A stretch of DNA of 64,000 bases from Nematopogon swammerdamellus (GCA_946902875.1 OX336338.1:11089971-11153970); one strand, 5' to 3'; positions 35,153 through 50,500 are shown, counted from the stretch's first letter. A program made the numbers and translations. The notes: generated from the sequence alone by a model not told the origin.

Positions 35153-35720
35153 CATCATAGATTTTGCAATAGCAATAGTAAAAAAATTCGAGTGTAGAAA
35201 AAGTTAGGTCCCAGGGAGGTCACAAAGGGCCAAGAACATTGACTTAAATTTCTAATTAAGTAGGTATTATGTTTATACAATTTGTGTTAAAGGGACATAT
35301 AGAAATATTTTTTTTTTCATTTATGTATGATTAACATGATTAGAAAAGTGTTAAATATTTAGAATAAGCCTGACTAAATAGAATTATTATATGGCGCGGT
35401 GGGACCAATCCGGGTGGTCTGGATTCTACAGTCTTATAAGTAAGTATGTTCGAAATATGGAGTAACTCCGTACCATGGAGTAGGTAGGTAAGGTACTGAT
35501 GTGGCCATATTTTACTCAGAAATTAGTGAGAACGAATGCCGGCTGAGGATTGAACCCACCGAACATCCGAACATAACATAAAATTTAAAAAATTGTGAAT
35601 ACGAAATGTTACCTCATAATAAAAAAAAAATCATTCAAAGTAATATCTACTTATCGATACTTGATAGGTACATACCTACCAGCCGTACGACCGAATAGTG
35701 TCATATAATGACAATTAATG

Positions 35721-38548
35721 TTAGTTAGCAGGGCATTGTTTTTCCAGAACATCTATGCGTTTTTGCAAGTTTTCAATTTTTTCCTCGAATTCATTGTAAG
35801 ACTTCTTCAAATTCCCCAAAGTGAATGACATCTGTTCCACTAGAGGGGTATCCGGGATGCTGCGCTTGCTTCTTACTTCACCTGTTATGTCGTTGTCAAT
35901 GCAGTCCTGGCAATCGGCCCAAAACATTAAGTCCATAGAAGGGACATCCTCGCAATCCAACAAACCATCTTGGAATTCAGGCAGTAGAAATACGTCCTCG
36001 CTTATTGTATCGATTTTGTCTCCGTTGTCGCAAATTATACGCGCAAGGCTCGTCTCCTTTATTTGTTGAAGTTGTTGAGGTTTGAAGCTGGTGGGATTCT
36101 CGTACCACAGCCGGTCTCCATCTCGAAGGCGCTTAAATTGCTCAATAAGAATACATCTAAATAGAGGACCTACTTTTCCACCTTCCACCTGATCTTCTAA
36201 TATCCCTCCAACAAATATGTCTATGTTATGAGGAGAACCATAAAGCTCTTGGAGTTTCATTCGTATTTGCGGATTGGAAATTTCATTTTTTAAGTCCTCA
36301 AAGTCTGCTACTTCAGACATATTACAAAATCTTCTCCAATGAATGTATGAAGGAATAGCGTGATCCCTCGCTCGCTGTATGTTCATGGCAGCAAGATCAA
36401 GCGCAACCGCGTGAGCCGAATGGAATAATTTCTCTGTTAGTTCGTCGTTTAAGTTTTGATCGGGTGTTTTAAGTTTAGCCGGTGTCATGAACATACCTCT
36501 AAATAAAGGATCTACTCCCCCTTCCTCGATCAATCTCCAAGGGGCAAAGAAAGCATTATGCAGCTCCAAGTGACCCTGTGGGATCGGCTCAAAGTTTTCG
36601 TCGTATCTGTGTAGAATCGGATTAATCAAAGTATGCCCAAATCTCAAAGCAGCCGTGGCAAACACGTTAGATATCGACGGATTTACTTTTGAATCGTATT
36701 TTTTATAGTGGCCCAATTGATCCATTCCTTCCGGGCCCAGTATAATGGGCAGCCATTTTTCATATGTTATAAACTGAATCTGAGCCCCTATTATTTTCCG
36801 AGCCTCCTGATAGAGAGTTTCCCCATCCCAAAATGGGTTCAATTTTTTCAAATTCTTGGTCAAACGGTTGTGTTCTCTCATCCAAATTGTATGCATAGCT
36901 GTTAGGCCTATTTGCTCATTTACGCGGATGTCACCAGCCACAAAACAATTTACGTTACTTTCTAAAAGATCCCTTCTGCAATCTACACCTTGATTTCCGG
37001 CAAAAGGCAATAATGGCTTTTTACCTTCAAACGTAGGTCCAACTCTGAGACTACCATCGTCGGCCACCAAGTCTCTCAAGTCGTTTGCTAATTCACTAGA
37101 GAATCCATAAATCTGGGATCCATCAATGAATGACGTCAATTGATTAACTTGTTCTCTAGGTTGTATCTCATTAAAGAAAATTGAAGTCATTCCAGAGCCG
37201 CATACTGCACTTGTCCTTATAAAGTCAATGCACCTTCTGTTAGTAATTCTAGTATCATTAGGCGGAACTTCCATGGGGAAACAGGGTGGTGCAAAAGCAC
37301 ACGATTTCTTGCAGTCAATACCGTCCCAACTTTGCGAACTAACCGAAGGTAGAGCATGATCCAAATCGTGATCGAGAAACTGTCCCCATTGCATAACCAT
37401 ATGCGTTATTCTATTGTCTTCTGTTATTTCTTTTGTAGAGATTAATTCAGTCGATATCTGTCTTGCGCTAGGCAGTGTGTGGCCGTTGTATTGTATATGT
37501 TTGCTCCATCCTACTGGGAGATTGAATCCGTTTTCATATACTGGTAAAAGTACTCTTCTAAATCCAGTTAGGGATGAACCCCAGGTAGTTTGCTTAAAAT
37601 TATTGCAACTACCGTCAATGCTCCGGTACTTGTTGTGATAACATACATCGCTGCAGTCTCTAGGCGCTCGGTGAGCCGTACAACCTGAGAGCTGTGCTAT
37701 TAGATCTATTTGATGCGATGATAATATATTTTTGAAGTCAAATCTAGCAGGCGAATATACTTTCATACCTTCGTCCACTTTTTCCCTTATGAGAGCTAAG
37801 GCCCTTTCGTAGATTTCTGCCGATCTAGCCGCAGCGAGTGCAGGACCCTCCGGGTATCTGACCGCCCGAAATGGATCGATATGATCCTTCTTGTTTAACA
37901 ATGAATCTATAGTGTTCGTGATCGCCAGGTCTACGTCATCGACTGCCTGTGTTATAGCAGTTTTCACGAATTGGTCGCCGGGCAAGGTGTTTCCCAGAAT
38001 GGTCAATACTCCCGAACCCGTGTCTCGGCCGTATTCATTTACAACAGAACATTCATATCGGCCACCGTCGGCAATACTCAAGTTGTTAATAATTAAGCTA
38101 CCGATGGATGATATTTTTATTCTGGCGTTAAGAGGCAGTGAACTTCCATCTTTTCGCCATTCTGTGGTTGTAGGGGAAACATCGCTGCTCTTACACGGTA
38201 TCTCCACGGAACTGCCGACGTTCGCATCAATGTCGTATGGTTTTTGTATTAGCCTGGGTCCAGTATCGATTTCATTATCTAATTCAATGTTGAATAGAGT
38301 TTCAATGTAGCCTTCTACATTATCAGCTTTGCAAATGTAAAAGTCGGCGTCGGCTTCGGTAATCTCTTCGATGGTTAAAACTGTAGAATCTTGGTTGAAT
38401 ACGACATTAGCTGAAGGTTCGAGGATGTCATCATCTTTATACCAAGTTACTTTGGGCACGGGAATACCACTTGCCTTGCAAATCAAGTTGACCCTCTCAC
38501 CGAGGACGACCGTCTTATTTCCCGGAGTTATCAAAAAATTTGGTGGTG
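35721..38548 (-). CDS. Pxn: Pxn exon 7: Ig3, Ig4, peroxidase domain, C-terminus
   Basis: Acceptor TTATTTTCAG precedes 38548 and the exon starts with two bases completing a split Ser codon. It encodes residues 426-1367. Ig3 (VNLICKASG..ADFYICKA), Ig4 (VEIPCKSSD..GRYECSVV), a linker with alpha-helical character, and the full peroxidase domain from about residue 724 to 1300 all lie in one exon. Compressing the whole catalytic domain in one exon explains the unusually long open frame of this locus. Confidence 0.95.
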
Positions 38549-41500
38549 CTGAAAATAATAATTGCAAAAATGTATTGAATTACTTACATAATTGTCGGTA
38601 CATGCTCATAAACAATGACGTAATCTAATTATGTTAACGTGCAATACATTTATGAAATATCAACAATAGTAATTGTTTTAGTTAGGTAATTGTCATTGTG
38701 AAGTGATAAAAATCACCTGACCGAAGGCTAGGCAGTGGTAATAATTTATTATTGCAAGCTGTGTGGCGAGCTAAACAAAATTAGCATTAATTGTTACTTA
38801 CATGTAATTTCAACTGTAGCGCTTGCTGTTACTTTCCCGTGAATATTTTGACCGTGGCAAGTGTAAACGCCTGAATCTTCAATAGTAACATTTTGGATAA
38901 CGATGGTTCCGTTGTGGTACATTGTTACCCGTTCCGTTAGTAACATCCTTTTCTTGTCATGGTACCAATGCACATGCGGTTTGGGTCTGCCCTTGACTAG
39001 ACAGTTCAGAATCAGCTGCGAGTCTTCTATTCTCGATCGCACGTTTTCAGGTTTTACGGAAAATTCTGGAGCTTCTGTAAAATTTCATATAATATTACAT
39101 TTAAAATATTCACTCATAAAAAATAGTTTGTTAAATTCGAACCTTGTTCACACGCTGAGGGTTCCGTACTTTTTATAATACATATATTATATAAATTTAC
39201 CTATATGTGTTTTGGTTTTTGGAGCCTACACCGAATGTATTATTAACTGTGTATTTTTTAACCGTGATCGTTTTTCCCGAAGCTGCGCGTCCGATACGCA
39301 CTTGGCCGATTGTTTTTTTTAGTTTTTCCGATAAATGCTTGGAATGGAATGAATGGGCTGTGACAATCTATTTTGAAAGTTTTTACCCGATTGCGCGAAG
39401 CAAAAAGGAGGGTTATGTTTTTCGAGTGTATTTATTTTGTTTTTTGTTAACCAAATAATTTTAAAAATAGTCCATGAGTCACTAGCTTTCAACTTATACC
39501 CCACTCGATGGGGTTGAATTGTAAAAATGCTTCTAAAGTGTAAAGAAGTCTCTAGCTTATACCGTGTGGTTCTAAAAGAAGGACTGACAGACGGACCGAC
39601 GACGGACGGACGCACGGATCGACAGTGGAGTGAGGCAATAAGTGTTTAGGTTTTCAAATTTTGTTACTGAGCTTTAAAAAGACACGATCTTCCTAGTTTC
39701 GGTTCGATTTATTAAACGATTCTATCGTTATTTAATTTTAAATGAACGCATTTGAAAATATCAAGTTAATAACAACCATAATAGGTGGATGAATGTAATA
39801 AACAAGGCCACAAATTACTTAATATTCGATTTTTGGGGTACATTCCGTCGAAGGGCTTTATTTTAACGATCTTCCACAATCTATGAATTCAATTCAATAC
39901 TGATTGTGGCAAAACCCCAATCTAATTGAACAGGATACCATATTTTAATACTGCTGTTTACTCACCGAACTCTGGAATTTCTCGTTTTACTAACATTCTA
40001 GCGGCACGAGACTTAACCTTTCCCATAGGATTTATCGCAATACATTCGAAGTAGCCATCATCGCTCTGATCGGAACTTCGGATCATAAGTGTCCCGTTAT
40101 CTAGCATCACGTAGCGGCTGTTGTCAGTGACATGGCTGGAGTCTCTCATCCAGATGACTTCTGGTTCGGGATCGCCGGTGGCCTGGCATGTCAAGGTGGC
40201 GTCACTTCCATATGAAACGATGGTGTCCTCGGGCTCTTTCACGATTATCGGTTTTTCTAAAAAACACAAAGATAAATTGTGTAAGAATAATAAAGAAATT
40301 AATTGCATAACACGTTGGAGGAATCGAGCTGCGTCATTTAGATTAGTACCCAATATACTTAACCAAGTACCTAATCGACTGCGATCTATCTAACCGTAGA
40401 ACTAATATCTCCCATCTAACCTTCCCCAATAGAACTCTCTCGAGAACAAGCTAATATTAGAAGGATTTATAGAATATGCTCATCGTTCGTTGAGCTAGTG
40501 AAAATATCAGAAAGTTCAGGATGATAAAGAGTATGGGAGAAAACTAAACCCTTAGAAGAAAAAAAATAGTGAGAAACAATGTTCTTCCGGTGAGTGAGTT
40601 CCCTACCCAACTACCTAAATCTGGGGATCTTCAAACAAAAGGAGTAGTTAGGTATCAATAAATTAGACGATAGTCTTTTGTTCGCCTATAATAGCTGAAA
40701 GAGCGTGATTTCGCCACAAACAAAAAGAGGAGAGACGGCGAGAATCATCAGACGTGGTAATATCGCGAGGCGAGGGGGATTTCGCTGCGTCGAATGCACT
40801 GCTTTGGTTCATCGCCATAGCCGACGACGTTGGTGTTAAAGGAAACTCAACTGGTTGCGTGTCTCACCGCATTGGAAGTGAATTTTGTCGATGGAGAGGA
40901 GGGCGGCGCCGGTGAGCGAGCTGGGGGAGTAGCAGGTGGCGGAGACTTCGACGCGCGGTCGGTCCGCGAGCGCGTCCACGAGCCACAGTATCGAGCAGTC
41001 GCAGTGCAGAGGGTTGCTGTCCAGCCGCAGCCGCTTCAGCGAACTCAGCCCGCTGAAGGAGCCGGGCTCGATGCGCCTGATGCGGTTGTTGTGTAGGAAT
41101 CTGATCAATGACAGACAAACACGACCGTACGATTGTATATTTACTAGACGTTGTGTGGGTACTAGCATGTTGCATGATTCTAGGGTACACAATCATTTTC
41201 AGGAAAGCATGTCCAACGGGTGAGTGAACCGATTGATATGACCGGTCAGCTGACGAAATGTTTTGCTGTACCGACCTCTAAACATGATTAAACAAGCGGT
41301 ACTTACAGACGCTCCAGTTTCGGAAGTTTGGTGAAGGTCTGAGGCCAGAAGCCGACGATTTCGTTGACGTGAAGGTACCTAGGTCATAAACAACATAAAC
41401 ATTAATCAATGCAAATTATTTAATTCCACAAGCCTCAACTAGATATGTGTTTATTATTTTGAGTGTGTCATTCATTACCTAGCATGATACATGTTAACTA

Positions 41501-44500
41501 TATTACCAGAGAAATCCTTTCCATACCTAAGGGCACGGGGCACGAGCCCAGGGCCCCCGCCCAGATGAGGGACCCAAAGTGCGAACGTCGTCGTCGTTTA
41601 CACCGAAAAAGAGGAGCAGTAAGAAATGCCGTAAAATTTATAAATGTCAATGTAAATCGTAAAGCCAATAAGATATTTTCTAAATGTTTTTATAGAGTGT
41701 ACTAAAGTCAGTCAAGTCAAAAATTCCGAAAAATGCATAGCGTAAAATGTAATGGATTCTGTAAAATGTACAGAATACTCCTGTATTGCCTAAGACGGCC
41801 CTGTACTTTAGTAATGCATGACAAGTAGGTACTTAGGTAGGTACGTAGGTCTTCTAGAAGTATATAAAAACTTACATCTATCAAATGTTATCTTATTTAA
41901 TATAATCTGATGTAGAAATCGGCAATTTAATTTACTTCAGTAGTTTTTAAGTGCGAGTTTAAGGCCAGCGAGGCCGCGGGCAAAAATTAGTCAATTAATA
42001 CATAAAAGTCCGAAGAAATTAAATTATTACTCCAGAACCTCACATGCGCTACGTTATACATTTTATTTGGTTATCCTAGCTTTAGTATCTGAAATAGGTA
42101 TATCAGATTTTTTTTATATTTATATTATTAATAAAATGTGATATGTATGTATGTGATATTATATTGTATTCTATATTATAATTTTCACTGAAGACGACAA
42201 AAAGTCGAAATATTTGAATTAACCTCTGAACATTTTATTAATAATATCAATATAAAAATTTAAAACAAATATTTTGTAAATAAAAATAATATATTATTAA
42301 TGAAATATATCAGGAGAGAAAAGTGCGGTCTAAACTTATTATTGTTGTGGATAAAAATATAGTCGTATTGAAATATTATGCTCACGAGCCCTAAACAACG
42401 GTACCTAAGTAAACATGCCTAAATATATTTTTTTAATATTTACGACCCCCTTTTGTACCTTACATATTGTATTAAACGTCCCCTTCTCTCCCCCTGAAAT
42501 TAACGACCAATTCAAATTTTCCATGGGGGAAACTCCTATGAACGTAAGTTATTTACCTACTACCTAGATAGTAAATTGATATTACAGATAGTATTTGCAT
42601 GTTTTATTGGCAAGTGTATGGCGGAAACAGAGCCGTTCCCCTTATTTGGTGATTGCCCATCTAAAACAATAAGTGGGTTGGTTCAACCGAGGTGATAACT
42701 CAATGAATTATTGTCGCTTTGTCACGCGTGATTGTGCGGACGCTACGGAGCGTGTCAATAGTATAGCGCTCTGTCTCGTCGACCGACGACGACGGTGACG
42801 ACATCCGATCACATCCTCGCTTTTAATGTCATTGCGAACTATTGTGAAGCGCATATTATAGCACGAAGGAGACGTAGGTGCCTACAGTTTTCATAACACA
42901 TCGTCAGGCAACTCATCGGCGATTACGATGAAACACTGAAGTGTTGATGAGTGAGAAACTTAAGAAAGCGTATAAATAAATCAATGTCTAATTGTTTTCT
43001 TTACAAGGTCTTACGTCTCTCTACAATTCCCAATAATAGAATTTTCTTTACCATTTAGAACTAAAAATAAATACATGTTCGCTGCAGCCGTCACAAACAC
43101 GAGCGACGCGACGCACTAACGCGGCACCTGGCTTTAAGACGAAACGCGGACGTCGATAAATGTTAAGAGTAAGTACGTTCCTGCCGCTTTCTACCATCAA
43201 CATCTCAAATGTTGAGCAAAATAAAATCTACAAAGTCGAGGTTTCATATTCCCCTGTTTCCATCTCCAAATCTGACCTGATTACCAGAAGGAAATAGCGT
43301 ATGTCTGTAAGCTTTGCTTAAAAATAGCCTTGAAAGTTTCCTCTTAACGGGAAAATTGTGTCACTGTCTGATATCGTGTCTTGTATGTAGCCAGCCATAG
43401 GGTCGGCGAAAGAATGTCCTTTTGTCCGCCTTATCGCTCGCATGGCGCCTCGTTGAGCATGGTTCCGCGAGGAGATTATAAAAAAACTTAAACTTAAAAG
43501 AAATGTTTTGCTGTACCGAACTCTAAATATGATTAAACAACATGTACTTACAGGTACGGAACCCTAAAATGCTAACGTAAAAAATACTTACAACTGCTGG
43601 AGTTTTCGGAGTCCGCTGAATGCGTGGGCGTCGACCTGGTGTATGCGGTTGCGGTAGAGGTAGAGATGGCGCAGGCGCCCCAGCCCCTGGAACACTCCGC
43701 TCCTGATCACCGTCAGCTGGTTGTTGTTCAGGAGCAGCGTGCTGAGGTTCGCCAGGCCCCCGAAGGTGCCAGGAGGGATGTCTTCGATCGCATTAAATCG
43801 TAAATCCCTGCAAATATACGCCGTTGTTAATCTTAATAGCAATCCCCATTCCCCACTAATTATAAAACATTAAGGGGATGTGGCGTAATGTAATAAAAAA
43901 AAATTCAAAAAGTTCCTTCACTGGTGTTTTAGATTTAATGAATTACCTGTTCCGAAAATGTCTGTCATCCTGATTGTCCAGGCATCACGTTAAAATCGTT
44001 GATTCAATATTCATGCAGTTTACTTAGGAATAGGTAGAGTATAAATACCAAATGTTGGCGAGAAGACAAACCATGGAGTGATTAAAACAACATCATCCGG
44101 GAATTCCGGAATTTGGAAAAAAAAAATGTCCTGGTAGTGATATCTAAAGTTAGATAGTAACTTTTGACACTTGTAACATGGTGATGAATACTTTATTTGA
44201 AAACCCAAACATTATTTCCAAATCAAAATCACTTCCGCACCAATATTTTTTTTCAAAATAATTTTTGGTTTTTCAAATAAGGTATTCATACATTACAGCA
44301 TGTTACAAGTGTCAAAAGTTACTAACCAGGATATATTTTTCAAATTCCGGAATTCCCAAAAGAGCTGGTTTTAACCACATCAGGGAGCTGAGCAATAACG
44401 AAAAATGTCAACTTGTGTAGATAGTTATTAAGATTTTTTCGATATTGTTTCGACCGACCTTTCATTCAGTGCGGTGGTACCATTCCCGGCGGGTTAAACC

Positions 44501-47500
44501 CTACCCTTACTAAGGTAAGAAAGGAAGGGACCTACAGTTTTCCGTGGAATCCGAATCAATTCCTCTTAAGCTGAAAGGCCGCGTCTCAAACGCGGACTTT
44601 GCACACCAAGCCAACAAAGGTCGGCTAAAAATCCAACATCGTCGGTGCGGAGTTAACATTTTAGTTTAAGTATGTATTCCTAAAAAAGGTAGCCGGGAGT
44701 GGATGGATGAGAAGAGCGGAAGACCGCGTGTGGTGGCGTGCCTTGGGAGAGGCCTATGTCCAGCAGTGGACCGATACAGGCTGATGATGATGATGATGAT
44801 GTATTCCAGTCTCGATTTTCAGATGGATTCTCATTGAATGCTCTCATTTTATCCGACGTATTCGATTTCCAGGTGCATGCACACGCGCCACGTACCTACG
44901 TGTGCTGAATGAATTGGCGTGACTAATTCCTAATGTTTGACGCTTTCATTCCTGTGATGTCCAAATGAAAACCAATAGCTGACTACCTACGGCAAAATCG
45001 TCTCTTTTTTACCCGACTATAGCGAATCCAATGAAGGTTATGGTTTTGGCAGCGCATGCATGTATTTACAGAGTCCTTGATTTTCTCTTTACTGGTTAAT
45101 GCTACAGACTTTAAATTAGTTTTCGTGCCATTAGCACTAAATTTACTACTTCATTTATTTTTTATTTCTTGAATCGGTTTGTGAAATTGGCATATTTCTT
45201 TATTATAACTTTTTGTACTTACAACTGGAAATATTGAAAAAATAGTGATAAGTTAGGCTTGGCTTTTCATCTATAGGTACACAACTCGACCTATTAGAAA
45301 AATATTTTTAATCCCAACAAAAATTTTGCGGCCCATATTAATTATAGTTGAGAACCCCTAACCGGATAATGGTGACCAATGAAAAATTACACTTGAACCT
45401 ATACACATTCCACGTTTCAAGAAAATCTCTCGAGCGGTTTAGTAGCGGACGGACGGACAGACACCGGTCAGATTTTCGAAAAGACAATTCCCCATTGACA
45501 GACTCATCAGCACCCAGTCCAAACTGCTGGACATAGTAAGATGAAATTTGGCGACGATATCCCTTTACACAGAGGGAATTTCTCGAATTTGATCTTTAGG
45601 GGATGAAATTAAAATATTGTTTTAGTGATTCTTCAGCCGACTTGGTGTTTTATAATAGGTACTGCTGAAACAAATAGCAAGAAATTAGATTTTTTTTATT
45701 CGACCACCGTGACTTACTTTCTTTAAGAGAGTATAACGTATACGTGAACGCAGTTCTGCCTTCGAGCTCGCCCCGGCCATAGTTACTTACTCTATCCGAG
45801 GAAGTACCTATATCTATTGTTTACGTGAACGCAGCTCGGTCTTCGGCCTTAGTCGCTCACCGTAATCGGAGATTATATCGTTTGCGTGAACGCAGCTCGG
45901 GCTTCGGTCTCGCCCTTAGATATTTCCTTTCGTCGATAAAGCATATCGATTACCTGAACGCTCGGCCTTCGGCCTCGCTTAATGACTTATTGTCCTTGAG
46001 AAAATGTATCGTTTATCTGAACGGAGGGACTTACTGTCTTCGAATAAATATGTTGTTTACCTAAACGCAGTTCGGTATTCGGCCTCGCTCTTACTAACTT
46101 GCTTTCTTCTTTTCAAATTCGATTTTCAAGCGAGCGAATGTCACCTACCTAAATGGAGACGACTTATACCAATTAAAATAAAAAAGAAAACTACGATTGT
46201 TAACTGATTAAATTACTCATTCCCCTATGTGCCTGTGTCCGCGCCCACGGTCGCGGCGGAGGCGGCGCGGTGGCGGCGGCGGCGGCGGGCGGGCGGCGCG
46301 TCTTTGGGCGGTAGCACCCGGCACGGCGCGCGCTGGGTTTAAATGCAGCGCTTGTGTTCACAATAACTCCGTCAGCTCCGCATCGCATGAGCGCGCCTGT
46401 TCAACTGCAGAGCTTTTAATAAAATGAAACGTGAAGCGTTCAATTAAATACAAATACCTACTTCAGTCAGAGTAAATATGAATGTAACTAGTGATCGAAC
46501 GAGGCGCGGTATTGTATATACCGTCTCTACCTACACCACTACACTATGAGTAGGACCTAGCTCGATAGATGACGATTCCATTGTGCAAGCGCCAACCGCG
46601 CGGAAATGGGGAAGGGTCACATTGAATAACGAACTAAATTAAGGTTTAAGGTTACATATGACTAGGTACCAAATCGTATTTCTATAGTATATTGTGAGAT
46701 GCAACGTTCGCAGTCTATCCGTTTGCGTCGCGTGTAACTAGAGAACGGATCAATCAATAGGTCTAGCTAGACGTAGTTTTAGTGTTACGTACCAGAATTG
46801 GAATCAGAACACTAATAGACTCACTCCGGTGTCAGTACGTTACGTCGTCTGCTACATAGAAGCTTCTTAATCCAAAGCTAGAGACTTTAATTTGGCATAG
46901 TTATGCTAGTTATGGATAAATAATTCGTATAATAATTAAAAACCTATTGAGTGGGGTGTCTAATGAAAGAGTGACAACATAGAAAGCAATCATATTTTTT
47001 TTAAATTATATGCTAAATTTGCAACAACAAAATTCAACATTGCGATAATATATCTACATTTTAAATGTATAACACTGATGACGACTGAAGTCTAAATAGG
47101 TACCTACTATATTAGAAGAAGGGTTTTGTAAAATCTCGATATAAAAAGTATATAAAAATATAAGTATAACGTCAACAAAATGAGGTATAACTTCTATGGT
47201 ATAACCTATATGAAATACACGGTGTTGCAACCCCAGCCGTAAAACCCGAAAGGGGTGATTCTGTACGTGAAAAGTTGGCCCTTTGAACGTACATAGGTAC
47301 ATAATGCCACGCCTGCTCCTTAGTTGTTTGCTTAATGCACATTGCACGCACACTCATTCATACGACGGCAGAAATATTAATTACTGCAGAGAGACCTAAT
47401 ACTTTATGCTATGAAGAGGGGATGGATAGGCAACAAATTTCGACTGAACTCGCAACTCACCTTGCACTTGGAAATAAAAATATAACGAACGTTTTGAAAA

Positions 47501-50500
47501 TAAAAAAATACAATAAAAAAATGTATAAACCCGACTGTTAAAAAAATTAAGGAAAATCGAAGATTAGTAGAAAATGCTATAGTCGGGCTATCTGTCTATT
47601 CGAATCCTTCTACACGCCCGACTACAGCATTTTCTACTGATCTTTCCTTGTCTCCTTAATTTTTTCAGCAGTCGGGTCTTATAATTTTTTTACAAAAAAA
47701 GTTTATTTCACACATTTTAATTCTGAACCTCTTGAAAGCTCTTGACTTGACCACGAAACTCGATGGGGTTTAGACAAACTATTTTGAAATTTTATGGCGC
47801 GTAACGGTCGCCATTTTGATTTCTTGAAATAATTTGCTACCTACCCTAACACTCGCGTGAGTGAGACGAATCCAACGACACAATTATGTTAAAATCCATC
47901 AAGACGTCTAAGTAAAGTCGGGTAAAAATGTCGTTTTTGCCCTGGCGGCGGCGCCCAGTCACCGTGCCAGATACCGGTATAGAATCAGTAAAGATATATC
48001 CGACTTTAGCAGATATCTGAAACTTATAATAGCCTTCAGTCAGACATCCGAAGTTGCAGACATCCGAAGTCAGCCAGCATCTTGCTCCCGCTAGGGGCTA
48101 TACAAAATCAATACAAATATGTTATTGTTGTTATAATGTGTAATACATTTTAGCGTTCTATGTCAAATCGAAACGTGAAAGTACCTACCTATGTATATGT
48201 CTACGCAACTATCGCGCCTGGTCAGGTTATATTAATTCCAATCCGCATACACGCAGCTCATATTATGTTTGCCTTTTACAAGTAACATGGAACTTCGCCT
48301 GGCCATATTACTACATTATTTCCTTTATTTCACATTCTTAAAATTTTACATTAATTTTACATATATTATACAAAAAAGTAATAAAAATACACAAAATTAA
48401 TATAAAAATTAAAAACGGTAATACCGCCGGCGGCGGGAGACAAACCTCCAAGCACGCCGGCGGGTGCAGGCCGTGGCTACGGAGCTCTCAGGGACGACGC
48501 GAGGCAAGCTACGAGCGATAGGTGGTGGTACTAGACACGTAGGCCACCACCACCCCCATCCCGGAGAGCTCCGTATCCTCCGGACTGCACGGCGACGTCG
48601 TCGCGCTGCTCTCTTAACGTCTTCTTCATCGCGCGCGCGTCGCCTCAAGGGCGCACTGCACCACCGGTAGCGGGGGCCCTAGACGGGACGTGAGGTCCCG
48701 ATGACCCCAAGCTGGCCGATGGTGGACGTCGCCCTCACCGTAGATGTTGTGGCTCGGCCGACGTCAATATAATTATTAACCATATTATTATTAAAGCATT
48801 CGCCCGGCCGAAAACATCACTACCGCCCATTGTGATATTATAACCTAGGGGTTAGCTACGATTATAATATCAATGCTACAGCTTCAATGAGAGCGCAGGC
48901 ATAAATTTGTAAGGAAGTAGATACTAAAGCTTAGAAATTTACATTCTGAAATTAAAGTTAGTAAAGTTTAATGTCTAATAATGATTTTTTATAAACCCCA
49001 GACGCAAAAAGAGGGGTTTTATAACGTGTGTATGTATGGGTGTGTCTGTCTGTGGCATCGTAGCTCCCAAACGGATGGACCGATTTGGATGCCGTTTTTT
49101 TATGAGACTACTACGTAACGTAATATGTAAAGTAAAGTAAACCTACCTATAAATAAAAATATTCATCCATCATGGGGATCAATGGCATGGTCCATTAAAA
49201 TTAAGTAATCAAAAAATTTATTATCTTAAAAAGTGGACCGATTTGCATGCGGTTTTTTTTAAAAAAAGCTTGAAAAGTTAAATTACAAATTTTTTAAATC
49301 CCCGACCCTTAAAAATTCTACAATAATTTCCGTTTACTTAAAGGAGTCGGGAGATCGCTAAGTAAATCAAAATATAAAAACTCAGAGCTGCGCGGGTATT
49401 TACTTAGCGGTCCCCCGACTCCTTTAAGTACCTAAGTAAACGGAAATTATTGTTGATTTTTTTAATTTGTAATATTAAAAACCGTTTCTGGTCCGATTCT
49501 TCATCTATTTGGACAAAACAAATAAGTACTATGAACCAAACGAATTGTGTCATTATTTTAACATTGTGAGTGCTTGGCGAAATCAAAACTGGACATTTCA
49601 GCATTTAACATTGAAGGTACAAATTGCATAATTTTATGAAATAATTTATTGCAATTTATTTTATTATGTATTTTAAACCAGCTGCAATCTTCAGAGTATG
49701 AGATATTATATGGTATCACGAAGCGATATAATCGGAGTCGGCGGCGACGCGTCTCGCTCGCACTGCCCCGAGCCTCAGCCGCGCCCCGTGCCTCCCCCGC
49801 CAACAGGTAAAGTTATAAAGCGCGGCGGTAAATAGGTCGCGGCGCCCTGTAAAAGCTTGTGGCAGGCAAGTTCACTATGAATAGCACACAATTTTCAATA
49901 TTAACCTCCCTTCAAACTGGAAGTTCCATCTACGATGACGTTATTATTATACACGAGTAGGCTCCAGCAGATATTAATAAACACTATTTTCCGAGCAACT
50001 CTGATCGGTAGCAACGGGTAGGTAGGTCTTAGATTTAATGAGCCTTACGTTTCGGCGTAATCACTCGGACAGCGCGCGGGACAAATAGATGGACGGAAGT
50101 AGGCGCGGATGGACAGAGTACTGATCCTGACCGACTTTATAAGAATACCTACCAGCGTCGCTGGCAACGGGACCCTAAAAATGGTCACAGAATTTGTTTT
50201 TACTACTGATCCTACAAATCTGTTTCCGAAAGTTTAGAATAGAATTTTTTCGCAAAATTTAAGACCCGTTTTATGATCAGTGCATCCTCCTGGTTACAGT
50301 GCATAATGTACCTGGCCATACGGGTGTGAAACGTAAACTCTGAGGGCCGCTGTTGTCAAAAGTTGAAAGTTGCCCAGCGACCAATGGAGCGAGCTGGGAA
50401 TATCGCTACACAATATGGTGCGTAACGAGGCAATCCGCCGACACACCAAAGTAGTCGATATTAGACACCGGATGGCTAAGGTTTAGTGGCAGTGGGCTGG

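Noticed and set aside
30600..35700. Possible VWC exon of peroxidasin
   Set aside because: No Cys-rich frame with VWC spacing is seen on the minus strand, and the last exon has its own stop with no donor near it.
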